DNA from: Bacteroidales bacterium UBA714
GTDB taxonomy: Bacteria; Bacteroidota; Bacteroidia; Bacteroidales; UBA932
NCBI GenBank assembly: GCA_002298075.1
Contig: DBLW01000139.1
Coordinates: 1-5,403 of the forward strand
Length of the DNA stretch: 5,403 bases
Reading direction: 5' to 3'
Shown in pieces: positions 4,425-5,403 of this stretch (the first letter of the stretch is position 1; each line of letters opens with the position of its first letter). The position numbers and the translations under genes are program-made. The notes beneath the pieces are model-generated. The model saw nothing but the letters and a program-made list of their open reading frames with translations, searched no databases and had not been told where the DNA came from.

Positions 4425-5403
4425 AGCTCATCCTTAAGCAGAGAGGCCAGCAGCTGAATGCCGGCAACCATCCTCTCCTTGTCCATAAATGAAAAATTAA
4501 GCCTCATAGTATTTTTCCCGCCACGCTGCGGATAGAAAAACTCACCGGCAACATATGCGACTCCTGCATCCAAAGCCCTGTCATAAAACCGCACGGCATC
4601 AAAGCCCTCCGGCATAGTCAGAAACAGAAACAGGCCGCCCTCAGGATGCGTCCACCGAACTCCGGCAGGCATATGCTCCTCCAAAAGCGACAGCATAAGA
4701 TCCCTCTTTCCACGATAAAGCGCTATGCTTTTTGCAAGATTCCCGTCAAGCCTGCCGCTGCCCAGAAATTCCGCAGCCACATACTGGTCAAAGACAGGAG
4801 GGCAAAGGTCAAGCGACTGCTTGCAGACATATATGCTGTCAAGCAAATCAGGATGAGCTATCGCCCAGCCGAGCCTGAAGCCCGGAGCGAAAATCTTGGA
4901 AAACGACCCCAGATGCAGCACCCTGTCAGGAGCCATGGAATACATGGTCGGAACTGCCTCTCCGCTGTAGCGCAGCTCACGATACGGACAATCCTCAACA
5001 ATCAGGAAATCATGGCGTTCTGCAAGACCTACCAGCATCTGCCGCTCCTGCAAAGTCAAGGTCTCCCCTGAAGGATTCTGGAAATCCGGTATTATATAAA
5101 GGAACTTTATCTTTTTCCCGTCACGGCATGCTCCTTCAACAGCCTCTTCACAATTCCTGCGGTATATCTCAATATCCAGGTCATGCCTTATTCCGCGCAC
5201 ATCCGCACGATACGACCGGAAAGACTGCAGCGCACCCAGATATGAAGGCTCAGAAGTCAGAATCACATCCCCAGGATCCACAAGCACTCTTGTGCACACG
5301 TCAATTCCCTGCTGCGAAGAAGATGTCACCTGCACACGCTCAACGCCAACCCCATAGCGGGACGCGATGGCCTCACGAAGCTCCGGCACGCCCTGGGTAG
5401 CCC
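4412..5403 (-). CDS. PLP-dependent aminotransferase, class I/II fold (LysN / MocR-domain type), 5' end cut by the window
   Basis: About 329 residues are visible; an N-terminal part of perhaps 70 residues lies beyond the right edge. The frame reads through the edge as A-T-Q-G-V-P-E-L-R, the usual family run, so the GTG at 5387-5389 is an internal Val and not the start. Fold type I markers are clear, numbering that Val as 1: TSSSQQGID (22-30), PDFQNPSGETL (101-111), VEDCPYRELRY with the PLP-ring Asp133 (131-141), the Schiff-base lysine Lys165 in GSFSKIFAPGFRLGW (161-175), and Arg296 in NTMRLNFSF (293-301), the expected carboxylate binder. The SFSK-x-x-xPGxRxGW form points to the 2-aminoadipate / aromatic / MocR-like subgroup, not to canonical LL-diaminopimelate aminotransferase (DapL). 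The stop overlaps dapF by 13 nt, so it is in one operon with dapF and may serve lysine/diaminopimelate or another amino acid pathway. Substrate uncertain. Confidence 0.88.
   Translation of the reverse strand, partial: ATQGVPELREAIASRYGVGVERVQVTSSSQQGIDVCTRVLVDPGDVILTSEPSYLGALQSFRSYRADVRGIRHDLDIEIYRRNCEEAVEGACRDGKKIKFLYIIPDFQNPSGETLTLQERQMLVGLAERHDFLIVEDCPYRELRYSGEAVPTMYSMAPDRVLHLGSFSKIFAPGFRLGWAIAHPDLLDSIYVCKQSLDLCPPVFDQYVAAEFLGSGRLDGNLAKSIALYRGKRDLMLSLLEEHMPAGVRWTHPEGGLFLFLTMPEGFDAVRFYDRALDAGVAYVAGEFFYPQRGGKNTMRLNFSFMDKERMVAGIQLLASLLKDELCVR
4431..4435 (-). promoter_or_regulatory. Shine-Dalgarno of dapF inside the aminotransferase gene
   Basis: On the minus strand AAGGA (4435-4431) lies 6 nt before the dapF ATG. 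It is placed inside the coding end of the aminotransferase gene and supports the chosen start. It contrasts with the A-rich, Shine-Dalgarno-free leaders of rpsP and the lipoprotein gene. Confidence 0.55.

Noticed and set aside
3435..4457. Plus-strand open frames over dapF and the intergenic gap
   Set aside because: They have basic, Ser/Pro/His-rich composition typical of antisense translation of a GC-richer gene. dapF on the minus strand has all its catalytic motifs.
5387..5389. GTG as start codon of the aminotransferase
   Set aside because: The frame stays open to the window edge with the family run A-T-Q-G-V-P-E-L-R, and the N-terminal part of the fold would be missing, so the gene begins outside the window.

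Overview
The window looks like chromosomal core DNA from a member of the Bacteroidota, most likely the order Bacteroidales. The evidence is promoter-like sites of the TTTG / TAnnTTTG type used by the Bacteroidota primary sigma factor, A-rich leaders without Shine-Dalgarno sites before several start codons, a DUF4465 lipoprotein (a family I associate with Bacteroidota), and a ribosomal protein S16 with a long Ala/Lys/Glu tail. I cannot name the genus. I see no phage genes, transposase, CRISPR array, tRNA or rRNA.

Layout. At the far left is a promoter firing leftwards out of the window (8-38). Next is a leftward gene for a small secreted DUF2147 protein (62-532). A compact divergent promoter region (533-650) separates it from the rightward pair rpsP-rimM (651-1775), encoding S16 and the 16S rRNA maturation factor that works on the same subunit. 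rimM runs tail to tail into a leftward pair, a DUF4465 lipoprotein and a DUF975 membrane protein (3219 down to 1772). The last 4 bases of rimM and of the DUF975 gene overlap. A gene-free stretch (3220-3536) holds the lipoprotein promoter, a leader of about 160 nt with several possible RNA folds, and a probable dispersed Bacteroidales repeat. The right third is a leftward translationally coupled pair: a class I/II aminotransferase cut by the right edge, then dapF (diaminopimelate epimerase).

The most interesting signals are two terminator-like elements hidden inside rimM. One, at 1338-1382 on the plus strand, is a 16-bp hairpin with one bulged base followed by C and seven T. It sits in codons 40-54 and could stop rpsP transcripts before rimM is complete, giving much S16 and little RimM from one promoter. 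The other, at 1673-1702 on the minus strand, is a perfect 8-bp hairpin followed by six T. It is well placed to end the DUF4465-DUF975 transcript, whose 3' end would then be antisense to rimM. Further points are the aminotransferase-dapF coupling, which suggests a role in lysine/diaminopimelate synthesis for an aminotransferase that does not look like canonical DapL, and the structured leader of the lipoprotein gene, which matches no riboswitch I know.
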